Virus record (IMG/VR): IMGVR_UViG_3300047472_000155
Coordinates: 1-64,000 of that record
DNA: 64,000 bases
Reading direction: 5' to 3' (one strand)
DNA from: a virus
The notes under the pieces: generated by a model
What the model was told of the DNA's origin: nothing
The model's database searches: none
What the model saw: the letters and a program-made list of their open reading frames with translations, nothing else
Translations under genes and position numbers: made by a program
Part shown: one piece after another, positions 18,153 through 26,532 of the stretch
Position numbering within the stretch: position 1 is the stretch's first letter
Layout of the letters: each line of letters begins with the position of its first letter

Positions 18153-18577
18153 GTCAATTTATCCAAATCTGCACCACGATAAGAATATTTCACAATCAAC
18201 TTATCCACTTCCGAACGCATACCATTATAAATTTTCATTATTTCTTTGATATGATTGGCTTGTGAATATGTTTTATAATCACTATCTGACATTGACAATC
18301 TGTAGTTTTCGCTTGTAACTACTCTTGGTTTCAAATAGGAGACAACCATAAGTCTTGCAAGGATGTCTTTTTCTTTGTCTGTCAAATCTTCTTGGAATTG
18401 CTTAATAGTTTCATCTCTATCCGAAAGATCACTTTTACATATATCAAAGTCAGCAATTGCAGTCTTAAGATATATGCGCAAATCATCTTCAAGTTCTTCA
18501 TCTGTAAGATTTAGAAATGAATAATCGCTTATTTTTGAAAGGAAAAATTCATATATTTCTACATAAGGAGTTGCCAT
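18149..18577 (-). CDS. Head completion / adaptor-like protein
   Basis: 142 residues, all-helical by composition. PYVEIYEFFLSKISDYSFLNLTDEELEDDLRIYLKTAI and the later ILARLMVVSYLKPRV resemble the head-tail adaptor family (gp6/gp15-type) that docks under the portal. It is the first short gene after the capsid block, the usual adaptor position. AGGAGTTAT site 8 bases before ATG 18577. Confidence 0.6.
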   Translation of the reverse strand: MATPYVEIYEFFLSKISDYSFLNLTDEELEDDLRIYLKTAIADFDICKSDLSDRDETIKQFQEDLTDKEKDILARLMVVSYLKPRVVTSENYRLSMSDSDYKTYSQANHIKEIMKIYNGMRSEVDKLIVKYSYRGADLDKLT

Positions 18578-18590
18578 TTATAACTCCTCC

Positions 18591-19151
18591 TTATTCTTGC
18601 ACCAATGAAAGATCAATATTTAACTGAGTATTCAAAATTTTAATTACACGTGTATCATGTAATGTTTCATTGACAATCATTTCTCTTGCTTTATCTGCTA
18701 ACAAGTCTTTAATTCCTCTTGGAGCTTTTTGAAGCTCACTAGTAAGTTCTGCTAAGTCTGTGTTAAGCAAGAATCCTTCTAAGTCTTCAAGTGGAATAAT
18801 GTTATCATAAATAGAGCGAAGTCCAAGGTAATCAACAATTTCATCGTCTTCAACGATAATCCAAGGTCTTGTCAAAAATGATTTTTGAGAAGACTTCATT
18901 GTCATAAGTTCTTCAACAGTAAGGTACTGAATTGAACCATATTCATCCCACTCAACAGTCATAAGTGTTCTACGTGATGTATAAATAAGTTCTCCACTTA
19001 CTACACTACGACAAGACACTTCTTCATCCTTGTCAATTTTTCTTCTTTTTGGAGCTTCTACATTCGTACTAACTACCACCTTCACTTCTTCCGGTAGTGT
19101 TTCTGCACCATCTGTCGTTGTTTTAGCTGGAACATTTTTATTATAAGCCAT
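18591..19151 (-). CDS. Capsid-proximal structural protein
   Basis: 186 residues with a disordered, Lys/Glu/Thr-rich N-terminus (KTTTDGAETLPEEVK, APKRRKIDKDEE) and a folded C-terminal part (YIDEYGSIQYLTVEELMTMKSSQKSFL-like order). The initiation region is the same AAGGAGGAAATATTAAAATG block used by the tail tube gene and the 176-residue head gene, implying high expression. It is likely a virion component between capsid and neck. No family is recognised. Confidence 0.6.
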   Translation of the reverse strand: MAYNKNVPAKTTTDGAETLPEEVKVVVSTNVEAPKRRKIDKDEEVSCRSVVSGELIYTSRRTLMTVEWDEYGSIQYLTVEELMTMKSSQKSFLTRPWIIVEDDEIVDYLGLRSIYDNIIPLEDLEGFLLNTDLAELTSELQKAPRGIKDLLADKAREMIVNETLHDTRVIKILNTQLNIDLSLVQE

Positions 19152-19190
19152 TTTAATATTTCCTCCTTGTATTCTGTAATTTTAATGAAC

Positions 19191-19215
19191 GGTGTAGAGG
19201 GGTTGCCTCTACACC
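19191..19215 (-). terminator. Strong hairpin after the major capsid gene
   Basis: A perfect 10-bp stem, GGTGTAGAGG / CCTCTACACC, with a 5-base loop, directly downstream of the capsid stop on the minus strand. No T-run follows, so it may be an mRNA 3'-end stabiliser or processing signal rather than a true terminator. Confidence 0.6.
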
Positions 19216-19224
19216 ATATGTAGA

Positions 19225-20226
19225 TTAAGACAGTGTATATTCGCCATAAGCGTTGTTGAACACTACCGCAATACCATACCGAGTGATGAAGGTATGTTCC
19301 ATGCTCATGTCCATAGCGCCTTCTGTTCTTTCTTCGATGATAGACTCACCTTCACGAACTACTTTGACTGGCTTAGTGTTTGCAGGAAGAACCAGCAACT
19401 TAGTGTCGTCAAGAGTGAATGTGAATGTGTTAGGAATGAACACTTGAGGAATCTCAAGCAGTTGGCATCCTTCATAAACATTGAGAATTCCGTTTTGGTT
19501 AAGTCTATTCTTCATGTCTTCACTCACAAGGAATGATTGAGCTGAATAAGACGCACCAATTTTCTTCAATGCATTACGAGTACCAGCGATAATTACAGGT
19601 GCGTGACCATTCGCAGTACTTACTTTCTGAATAAGATCACTGATCTTAGTGTCATCAAACGTACCAGTTTTCTTGAATTCTGCAGGCAGATACTGAGAAG
19701 CACCCATGAATGAAGCATAAACATCAGCAGCAATCTTAAGACGCATTGCTTCATCAATTTTAGCTACAAGACCAGCCCAATCAAGACGACCTGTGATGAA
19801 ACGAAGGAAATCTCCGTATACTTTCGCACCGTAAACCTTAGTTGTAACGGAGAATGATTCACCAATGTTTAATTTCTGTCTACGAAGATTCAAGTGACCA
19901 TCAGCAATTTCACTAATTGTCAATACTGAACGATCTTCAACGTAGAAAACATTATCATCTCCAAGATTGATATCACGATATTCAACAAACTGATCGAAGA
20001 ACTGTGTGCTTGTAACCCCATCAGTGATAAGGTCATCTAAAACTACTTCCAGAATTTCGAAAATCTCAGGCTTGAATTTACGATATGTTTTAAAATCAAT
20101 TTTTTCAGTACCCAGCATTTCCATGAACTTAGCACGAATAGCGTCTGACGCTTGACCTGTGCTGAACTTAGTTCCTACATCTCCACGTGCAGCATCAATG
20201 CATAATTTAACAAGATTTGTATCCAT
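19225..20226 (-). CDS. Major capsid protein (HK97-type fold expected)
   Basis: 333 residues. LRFITGRLDWAGLVAKIDEAMRLKIAADVYASF, then APVIIAGTRNALKKIG and the C-terminal HTFITRYGIAVVFNNAYGEYTLS follow the order of the HK97-fold major capsid proteins (spine helix, P- and A-domain, final strand). Gene order portal, protease/scaffold, decoration, capsid supports it. A stable hairpin lies just after its stop. No N-terminal cleavage site could be read with confidence. Confidence 0.75.
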   Translation of the reverse strand: MDTNLVKLCIDAARGDVGTKFSTGQASDAIRAKFMEMLGTEKIDFKTYRKFKPEIFEILEVVLDDLITDGVTSTQFFDQFVEYRDINLGDDNVFYVEDRSVLTISEIADGHLNLRRQKLNIGESFSVTTKVYGAKVYGDFLRFITGRLDWAGLVAKIDEAMRLKIAADVYASFMGASQYLPAEFKKTGTFDDTKISDLIQKVSTANGHAPVIIAGTRNALKKIGASYSAQSFLVSEDMKNRLNQNGILNVYEGCQLLEIPQVFIPNTFTFTLDDTKLLVLPANTKPVKVVREGESIIEERTEGAMDMSMEHTFITRYGIAVVFNNAYGEYTLS

Positions 20227-20257
20227 TTATTATAAACCTCCTATATTTTTTATTTGA

Positions 20258-20788
20258 TTAGTTCTTAACGACTTCAATAACAACATACTTATTGATACGA
20301 GCAATAGTTCCAGCCTGACCAATAACAGTGCTTGTGCCAAGTGTTTCTACTGCGATAATTTTACCTACGAAAGCCTCAGTAGTAACAGCAGCAACTTCTT
20401 TAAGCTTGAATCCTGCTTGAGCAACAACATAATTGCCAACTACTGGATCTGTTCCAATAAGTGTCAAACCATCATAAGTAACACTAAAGATGTCAGCGCG
20501 TTCCAAGTGATATGCACGAATTGCTTTGCCAGCTTCATTTGTGAAGTTTTCAAGAGCATTATCTGTTCTTACATATTCACTCTTCACAATTTCTGGAGCA
20601 GCAATAAGAACGAGTGCTCCTGCACCTGCTGTTGGTGTTACTGCGGTTCTAAGATCACGATTGCCATTCTTAAGACCACCAACTTGTGCCACCCATCCAT
20701 TCTGTAATTCAGCAGTATGTACGATAGACTCAATGTGACCATTATAGATTGACTTTACTCTGTCCAAACGAACGATTGATTTTGCCAT
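20258..20788 (-). CDS. Capsid decoration/accessory protein candidate
   Basis: 176 residues rich in Ala/Val/Gly/Thr with alternating beta-type segments (VAQVGGLKNGNRDLRTAV, VTYDGLTLIGTDPVVGNYVVAQAG). It lies between scaffold and capsid genes and has the strongest form of the shared AAGGAGGAAATATTAAAATG initiation block. Small beta proteins in this position are often head decoration proteins. Assigned by position and composition only. Confidence 0.55.
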   Translation of the reverse strand: MAKSIVRLDRVKSIYNGHIESIVHTAELQNGWVAQVGGLKNGNRDLRTAVTPTAGAGALVLIAAPEIVKSEYVRTDNALENFTNEAGKAIRAYHLERADIFSVTYDGLTLIGTDPVVGNYVVAQAGFKLKEVAAVTTEAFVGKIIAVETLGTSTVIGQAGTIARINKYVVIEVVKN

Positions 20789-20818
20789 TTTAATATTTCC
20801 TCCTTGAAATTAATTTAA

Positions 20819-21424
20819 TTAAGACTTAGCAAAATTGCTAAGAATGCCACCGTAATTGTCGTCTTCTTGTTCATCTTTGTGAACAATAATCTTATTTACT
20901 TCTTTGGTTTTTTCTTTTTTAGAGAAATTCTTTTTGCCAACCAAAGCAAACAACTTGAATTCAATTTCTTCTAATGTGAACTGTGAAGATTCGGATTTTA
21001 CTGATTCAATATCTTCTTTCGACAATTGTTCTGAGAAACTTTCAAAAATTGCGTTTTCTGCATTAACTCTTTCTTCCGCAACTTTAGTTTCTTTGAAACT
21101 ACGAAGTTCAGATACTTCTTCATTCAATGTTTGGAAGTCACCATCTACTTGATCCTTTTCATTTTTCAATGTGTCAAAGTCAGCTTTAAGAGATTCAAAA
21201 TCACCCTTAACCGTGTCTAATTCACTTGTAAGTGAAGTAATTTTATCAGTAAATTGGTTCGTTACCTCTAATCCTTTTTCTGTTGTTGCAACCTCTAAAG
21301 CGATTGAAAATACCTTCGCTTCCAAATCAATTTCTGATGTGAAGTCTCCAATAACAATTTGTGCTTCGATTCCTTTGTCAGATAAACCATACTTAGACAA
21401 AAGTTCAAGAAGTTTTTCATTCAT
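20819..21424 (-). CDS. Internal in-frame start: separate scaffold protein
   Basis: Inside the 436-residue gene, AAGGAGG lies 7 bases before an in-frame ATG at 21424 (MNEKLLELLSKYGLS). The product would be 201 residues: the coiled-coil scaffold without the N-terminal domain. This is the lambda C/Nu3 arrangement. The site is as good as those of real genes here and is placed exactly at the boundary between the globular and coiled-coil parts. Confidence 0.65.
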   Translation of the reverse strand: MNEKLLELLSKYGLSDKGIEAQIVIGDFTSEIDLEAKVFSIALEVATTEKGLEVTNQFTDKITSLTSELDTVKGDFESLKADFDTLKNEKDQVDGDFQTLNEEVSELRSFKETKVAEERVNAENAIFESFSEQLSKEDIESVKSESSQFTLEEIEFKLFALVGKKNFSKKEKTKEVNKIIVHKDEQEDDNYGGILSNFAKS

Positions 21425-22129
21425 ATTTTTATCCTCCTTACTCGATTTATTTGTATCATCCACTAGGGATTCTTGATACCTAGAAAAAGCAATTTTTAAC
21501 TCTTCCATTTTTTCTTGTATTTGCAACTGGAATGATTCTTGTGAGAATGAGAATTCTTTTTCAATAGAAGCTGAATTCATACCAGGCATTACATTAGAAC
21601 CTAATATACATGCTCCGAAAAATTTGAAATCTGTGAAATGGAATAATTGAGTATCGTCATTCCAATATCCTTTAAAGTCTTTGTGCAATTCCATGCTTTG
21701 GCTTTTAACTAAATCACGATCCATGATTTCAGTTGGAATGTCCCATTTCTGCCAAAGTAAACCTTCACATGTAAGATACTCTCTCTCTACTCCATCATCA
21801 CCAACACGCAATTCAAACTGTGCATTGTTATCTTCTGGAATAGTGCCATACGCTTGACCTATGTATTTTTCTTCAAATTTCCCATTTTTTCGTGTGAGAA
21901 TAATTCTATGATCAGAATAATCTTCTTCATTTCCATTGCTTTCAATAAATCCAAGTATAGGAGTATTAGCTAAAGTCGGAATTGCTTTGATTACATTCTC
22001 TTTTTCAAAAGAACTGCCATTGTAATTCTCTCCTAAATGCATAAGCCATATCTTAACACGCATAAACCTGTCATCTACTTCTTGTATCTTCTGGAATATA
22101 ACAGGAATATTTGTATTAACTACCTTCAT
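20819..22129 (-). CDS. Prohead protease-scaffold fusion candidate
   Basis: 436 residues in two parts. Residues 1-~200 are a globular domain (GENYNGSSFEKENVIKAI, LANTPILGFIESNGNEED, YSDHRIILTRKNGKFEE) in the place where many phages encode the prohead protease. No catalytic triad could be assigned. Residues ~235-436 are an acidic coiled coil (TSLTSELDTVKGDFESLKADF) ending in a basic/acidic tail, typical of a scaffold. A ribosome-binding site and ATG inside the gene would make the scaffold part on its own. It lies between portal and capsid genes. Confidence 0.65.
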   Translation of the reverse strand: MKVVNTNIPVIFQKIQEVDDRFMRVKIWLMHLGENYNGSSFEKENVIKAIPTLANTPILGFIESNGNEEDYSDHRIILTRKNGKFEEKYIGQAYGTIPEDNNAQFELRVGDDGVEREYLTCEGLLWQKWDIPTEIMDRDLVKSQSMELHKDFKGYWNDDTQLFHFTDFKFFGACILGSNVMPGMNSASIEKEFSFSQESFQLQIQEKMEELKIAFSRYQESLVDDTNKSSKEDKNMNEKLLELLSKYGLSDKGIEAQIVIGDFTSEIDLEAKVFSIALEVATTEKGLEVTNQFTDKITSLTSELDTVKGDFESLKADFDTLKNEKDQVDGDFQTLNEEVSELRSFKETKVAEERVNAENAIFESFSEQLSKEDIESVKSESSQFTLEEIEFKLFALVGKKNFSKKEKTKEVNKIIVHKDEQEDDNYGGILSNFAKS

Positions 22130-22158
22130 TTTCTCACCACCTTTCTCAATTACAACAA

Positions 22159-23607
22159 TTATCTGTCTCTATTCTTGTCGCCCTCAGTAGTAAGACCTTT
22201 CTTCGTAGGCGCTCCACCCTCATCATCACTAGATAATGTGTGAGCCGTTTGTAAAGGAACAAACTTGTCAACAAGTCCAAGTACTTCATTTTCAAGGAAC
22301 GTCATACCTATAACTGACATAGGCGAATAACCCAATGCTCCTAGTGCCATCATTTTTGTTGGCATACCATCTTCCGCTGCACTCTTTGCTGCTTCATATA
22401 CATCCATGTGATTATTCTCAGTAGTATTCAACATTCTTATTTTAAACATTGTCTTAGCTGTCAATAATTTCAATCTACGATTTATCCATCTTTCAATTTG
22501 TCTCAACACATTGAAAGCAATTGTTTCATCGTTTTTTATTGAAGCTTCTAATCCAGCACTACCATTTATTCCATCGAATAAACTAACACCAGTATCAAGC
22601 CAATATTCAGAAGTTGATTTTTGAACATTGTCAGAATCAACAGAATCTTTCTCGAAGTTGATATCAGTGATGTCCATTGGAGTAGTTATTAATGCAACTT
22701 GAGCTGGTAAGGCTTCTGCTGCTTTATTGTGGAACATCATCATATTGTCAAAGTCTATCATGAAGTCATTATTATCTTCACTGTCTTCACGAATAGGAAG
22801 CTTTTGAATTAAAACTTTGTAGTTTTGTATCTCTTGCTTATCTTTTCTCAAAGCCTTGAAATCTGATATGTCAAACAATCCTTCAAACACCGCTGAAAAT
22901 GGTGGAATATTGTAGTCCAAATCCTCATTTACCTTTATGCATATTGTCATCTTAGAATCCAATTCTTGCCATTTCAAAGTATTATCATTTTTATACTTAT
23001 TGTATTTTGACTTGAACTCTTTTGGGAATGTATCAAGCTTATTTAAATCATTAGAGAAATATGAAAAATCATATGCAAAATTGTAACATCCATCTTCGAT
23101 ACTTGAAATCATACAATAGTCAGGATTTAATTTTTGAATGAAATATGAATCATCCTTGTAATGCTCATAGCCAAAGAAAACGTCTTCACGGAAAGCAACA
23201 TTCAATATTTTAGCAAATTCATGCTTTATATTCATTGATTCCAAAAAGAAAACAGTTCTAAAATATTGAAGCAGAAAAGTTGACTTATTAACCTTTGACG
23301 GATCAATATTGTATGGCTCTACAACATAATCAAGTGTAAGCATTCTTGAAAAATACTGAATCAATCTTTTGTATTGATGACTTTTGCTATACAATGCGAT
23401 ACTAATATCACGTAATTGCTTTTCATTTTTTGAAGGATTTTCAATATATGAAGCAACTTCTTCTCTTGTGTAGTTCTTAACAGCCTTAGTTTCATTTCTG
23501 ATTCTCTTTAAATCTTTAAGCATCATTTGATTCAAAGCTGTCGCAAAGTTTATAGCTGTTACAGCACTTTTTCTACCTACTACTTCTTTTACAGTGTCTT
23601 CGCTCAA
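22159..23607 (-). CDS. Portal protein
   Basis: 482 residues, directly downstream of the large terminase. LYSKSHQYKRLIQYFSRMLTLDYVVEPY, then PAQVALITTPMDITDINFEKDSVDSDNVQKST and ETIAFNVLRQIERWINRRLKLLTAKTMF follow the portal stem/wing/crown order. The C-terminus is polar (EGGAPTKKGLTTEGDKN). The dodecamer forms the DNA-entry vertex and binds the terminase. Start ATG 23607 follows AGAGGTGAT. Confidence 0.85.
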   Translation of the reverse strand: MSEDTVKEVVGRKSAVTAINFATALNQMMLKDLKRIRNETKAVKNYTREEVASYIENPSKNEKQLRDISIALYSKSHQYKRLIQYFSRMLTLDYVVEPYNIDPSKVNKSTFLLQYFRTVFFLESMNIKHEFAKILNVAFREDVFFGYEHYKDDSYFIQKLNPDYCMISSIEDGCYNFAYDFSYFSNDLNKLDTFPKEFKSKYNKYKNDNTLKWQELDSKMTICIKVNEDLDYNIPPFSAVFEGLFDISDFKALRKDKQEIQNYKVLIQKLPIREDSEDNNDFMIDFDNMMMFHNKAAEALPAQVALITTPMDITDINFEKDSVDSDNVQKSTSEYWLDTGVSLFDGINGSAGLEASIKNDETIAFNVLRQIERWINRRLKLLTAKTMFKIRMLNTTENNHMDVYEAAKSAAEDGMPTKMMALGALGYSPMSVIGMTFLENEVLGLVDKFVPLQTAHTLSSDDEGGAPTKKGLTTEGDKNRDR

Positions 23608-23621
23608 TTTAATATCACCTC

Positions 23622-25388
23622 TTATCTTCTATATCTTGTGGTGGGAACTTTTACCGCAAAGAATTGGGAAACATCTATTTTTTCCTTTTTGCGTCTTTGA
23701 TTTTTCATTTCAAGAGTATAAATGTAATAAAGTCCATATTCGAAAGCTGAAAATTTATCCTTATTGATTGATCTTGAAATTTGCTTTATCTTTGTTTTGT
23801 TACCTTCTTGCTTGTGTTCAAGATTCATTATCTCTTCACAAAGTAGGTCGCACATAACATAGGGCATCAAATCTTTACTTAATTGTTCTGAATTTGATTC
23901 TGTATCTTTCTTCTTTTTTCTTGTTTTTGAAACAAGTGAAAGTTCTGATTTTGCTTCTGATTCGGATTGAAGTATTTTAACTTTCTTATTGGTAATCATG
24001 TTTACAAATACGTTATGAATGTCACTTGCGCTATTTTCTTTCGTATTTGAACTCAATGCATATACCATAGGAATGCTATTTTCCGTCTTGTATTTATCGA
24101 ATCTATCGTCATTAATAACAGAATAGGAAGGATTTTCATCACATTCAGTAACAAGAACGTCTACCAAGCCTTTACCAGGACCATTGCTATCTACAATCAA
24201 CATACTTGCTTTAAACTCATTCACCTTTTTCTTTAAGAAAATAGCTTGAGTTAAGAAGTGTGTTCCTTCAAAACTATATAGATTAACCAGATGCTTCTGA
24301 TACGTACCGTCACCGCGAGGTATAATTTTTATAACAACTAACGCACAATTTGCGTTCTGACTACCTTCACTACGTGCTACGTCATAGGCTAAGATGTATT
24401 CAACATTCTTTTCACCGCTATGTCTATGTTCCGCTTTCGATATTGTGCGGCATTCTTGCAAGTCTTCCAATTGAACCAATGAGTTATCACTTGTTCCTGT
24501 CCAAATACTTTCGTACTCTCTTGCAAAAGACAATGGATTGAATGTAGGTCTATTCTTAAGGTCATTGATGAACGTTTCACTTAATTGCTCATGCATACAA
24601 GCTAATTCGAAACCAGCACCTAAATTGAAAGCACTTTTACCTTGAGCCATTTCACCTAAAATTTCTTTCATTTTTTCAAATGCGAAACTTTGTCTTGTGC
24701 CACTTGTAGTAATATACCATTCAAACTTATGTATTTCATTTGCATCTTTCTTTCCTTGGAAAGAACTTAATCTATCATTTGCCATACGTGGAATAATAGC
24801 TTCATTCAAGATGTCTTTTTTCATCTTGTCATCAACAATTTCCTCAATTGCTCCACCATTATTACGTCCACCACGTGCACGTTCAGATACTGGAACTACC
24901 TCTAACTTTGAACCGTTGTGAAACTTCAACTCAGTATAATCATTTTGAAACCATTTCTCTTTTATCTCATCTTTAAGCACTGGAAAGAAACTCCAAATTT
25001 TTTCAATATTAGCTTGACTAATATCTGCAGCTTGTGCTTTCCCAGGTGCACATATGAATAACTCCGTTCCAGGATACATTATGCACTTTAGATATAGTGC
25101 TAAAATCTGTGTAAATGACTTTGCTGTACCACGTGTAAATGTAAAATAAACTTTTTGATATCTAAACAATACACGAAGCATTATTCTTTGATAAAAATAA
25201 AGGTCAATCTTACAATCGGAAGGTCTTATGAAATCAATGAATTTGTCTGGATAAAGTCTCCAATATTCGCAATACTTTCTCCAATCTACTTTCACCTCTT
25301 GGAATGATCTAATATTCGCAATTTTCTTGGTGAAATCATTGTCACTATCATCTTCTGGTCGCTTGTAATTCAATCCTTTTACAGCCAT
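23622..25388 (-). CDS. terL: Terminase large subunit
   Basis: 588 residues. The ATPase domain shows a Walker A variant (FTRGTAKSFTQ) near residue 85 and an acidic strand (NNGGAIEEIVDD) consistent with Walker B. The nuclease domain has RNase H-like acids in YILAYDVARSEGSQN and LIVDSNGPGKGLVDVL. It drives ATP-dependent DNA packaging at the portal and cuts the concatemer. It sits between the putative small subunit and the portal gene. Start ATG 25388 overlaps the upstream gene's end region by spacing of only two bases. Confidence 0.92.
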   Translation of the reverse strand: MAVKGLNYKRPEDDSDNDFTKKIANIRSFQEVKVDWRKYCEYWRLYPDKFIDFIRPSDCKIDLYFYQRIMLRVLFRYQKVYFTFTRGTAKSFTQILALYLKCIMYPGTELFICAPGKAQAADISQANIEKIWSFFPVLKDEIKEKWFQNDYTELKFHNGSKLEVVPVSERARGGRNNGGAIEEIVDDKMKKDILNEAIIPRMANDRLSSFQGKKDANEIHKFEWYITTSGTRQSFAFEKMKEILGEMAQGKSAFNLGAGFELACMHEQLSETFINDLKNRPTFNPLSFAREYESIWTGTSDNSLVQLEDLQECRTISKAEHRHSGEKNVEYILAYDVARSEGSQNANCALVVIKIIPRGDGTYQKHLVNLYSFEGTHFLTQAIFLKKKVNEFKASMLIVDSNGPGKGLVDVLVTECDENPSYSVINDDRFDKYKTENSIPMVYALSSNTKENSASDIHNVFVNMITNKKVKILQSESEAKSELSLVSKTRKKKKDTESNSEQLSKDLMPYVMCDLLCEEIMNLEHKQEGNKTKIKQISRSINKDKFSAFEYGLYYIYTLEMKNQRRKKEKIDVSQFFAVKVPTTRYRR

Positions 25389-25390
25389 TA

Positions 25391-26254
25391 TTATTCAACT
25401 CCTTCATCATCATAAGGAGCATCCTCTGGAACCTCGATTAATTGTTCCATATTAAATAATTTTCGTTGATAATTCAACATATATATAATTGTTTTATCAA
25501 CTATGTCCTGTGGAAATTTAAGGGGATCAGATATGATAAAACCGTCGCGCTCTACTTCCTCAAAGATAGTTGAAAAACTTCTTATTCCAGCAGATTCGCT
25601 TCCAGACTTCTTATCAATTGGTCTGAATCCTGAATTCTTCTGAATCGTATCAAATTCCTTATTTAACAACTGGAATGTCTTAGTATCATTTTCTTCTAAT
25701 GCTCTATCAATAAGTACTGCTACTTTGCAATAATTTTTCAATTGCTTTTTATGCTGAGGTGTAGAAATATCATTTGCTCTATCCATTTCGTCCCATAGAT
25801 TTTCTAATTCATAATACTCTTTATTAGAAAAGCTTGTTCCCCATTTGCGCAATACATCAATAGTTGGCTTGTCATAAATATCATCTTCTGTTAGCATGTC
25901 GTTGTTGTATTTATATAATTTAGTATCTACTACAGAATGTTCATCTGAAATTCCATCTTCATATCCAAGTTTACTATGTTGCATCAACCCCGAAATCTTT
26001 CGCAAATACCAGCCAAAAGGTTCTTTACCAGAGTCTAAGCATGATTGCCATTCTTTTTCAATAAATGGTTTGTCAATTTGACGAAGCATTTTTTTAACAG
26101 AATCAACACTTGCAACATCTACATTCTTTAATACACATGCTTTGCATAAAGACACTCTTCCATCTGGAAACAATGGACTATTTGAAGCATAAAACCCAGT
26201 AGAAATTGTTTTTAATTTCTTGCATTCTGTGCACTTCTTTTTTTCATTTGCCAT
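25391..26254 (-). CDS. Putative terminase small subunit with N-terminal zinc ribbon
   Basis: 287 residues. A four-cysteine zinc-binding motif opens the protein (CTECKKL ... CKACV, residues ~8-40), followed by FYASNSPLFPDGRVSLC, a layout seen in small-terminase or terminase-adjacent proteins of Gram-positive phages. The remainder is acidic and helical. Position right before terL supports DNA recognition for packaging. A specialised HNH-like or regulator role remains possible. Confidence 0.6.
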   Translation of the reverse strand: MANEKKKCTECKKLKTISTGFYASNSPLFPDGRVSLCKACVLKNVDVASVDSVKKMLRQIDKPFIEKEWQSCLDSGKEPFGWYLRKISGLMQHSKLGYEDGISDEHSVVDTKLYKYNNDMLTEDDIYDKPTIDVLRKWGTSFSNKEYYELENLWDEMDRANDISTPQHKKQLKNYCKVAVLIDRALEENDTKTFQLLNKEFDTIQKNSGFRPIDKKSGSESAGIRSFSTIFEEVERDGFIISDPLKFPQDIVDKTIIYMLNYQRKLFNMEQLIEVPEDAPYDDEGVE

Positions 26255-26328
26255 AAAAAATTCTCCTTGTTTATATGAAGAGAACTTTATATAAAGCCTA
26301 ATTTACTTAGACTCTATTAAAACTCTCT

Positions 26329-26520
26329 TCATTTTGTATTTAACATGAAATTTAATGTGTGCTTATCTTGTTCAATTCTTTCTTTTAGTGCGGTAGAGAA
26401 TCCATGAAGATATCCTTCATTAAAAAGAATGAATAAAACTTCTTCAACTTCTTCATCTGTTTTAGCTTTATATATTTCCTCTAAATAACGAGTAGTCAAC
26501 TCTTGAATAGTTTCTTCCAT
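26329..26520 (-). CDS. Small acidic protein, unknown
   Basis: 63 residues, helical and Glu-rich (YLEEIYKAKTDEEVEEVLFILFNEGYLHGFSTALKERIEQD). Good AGGAGATGAAG site before ATG 26520. It lies in the packaging operon between the phosphoesterase and small-terminase candidate genes. No family is recognised. Confidence 0.65.
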   Translation of the reverse strand: MEETIQELTTRYLEEIYKAKTDEEVEEVLFILFNEGYLHGFSTALKERIEQDKHTLNFMLNTK

Positions 26521-26532
26521 ATCTTCATCTCC

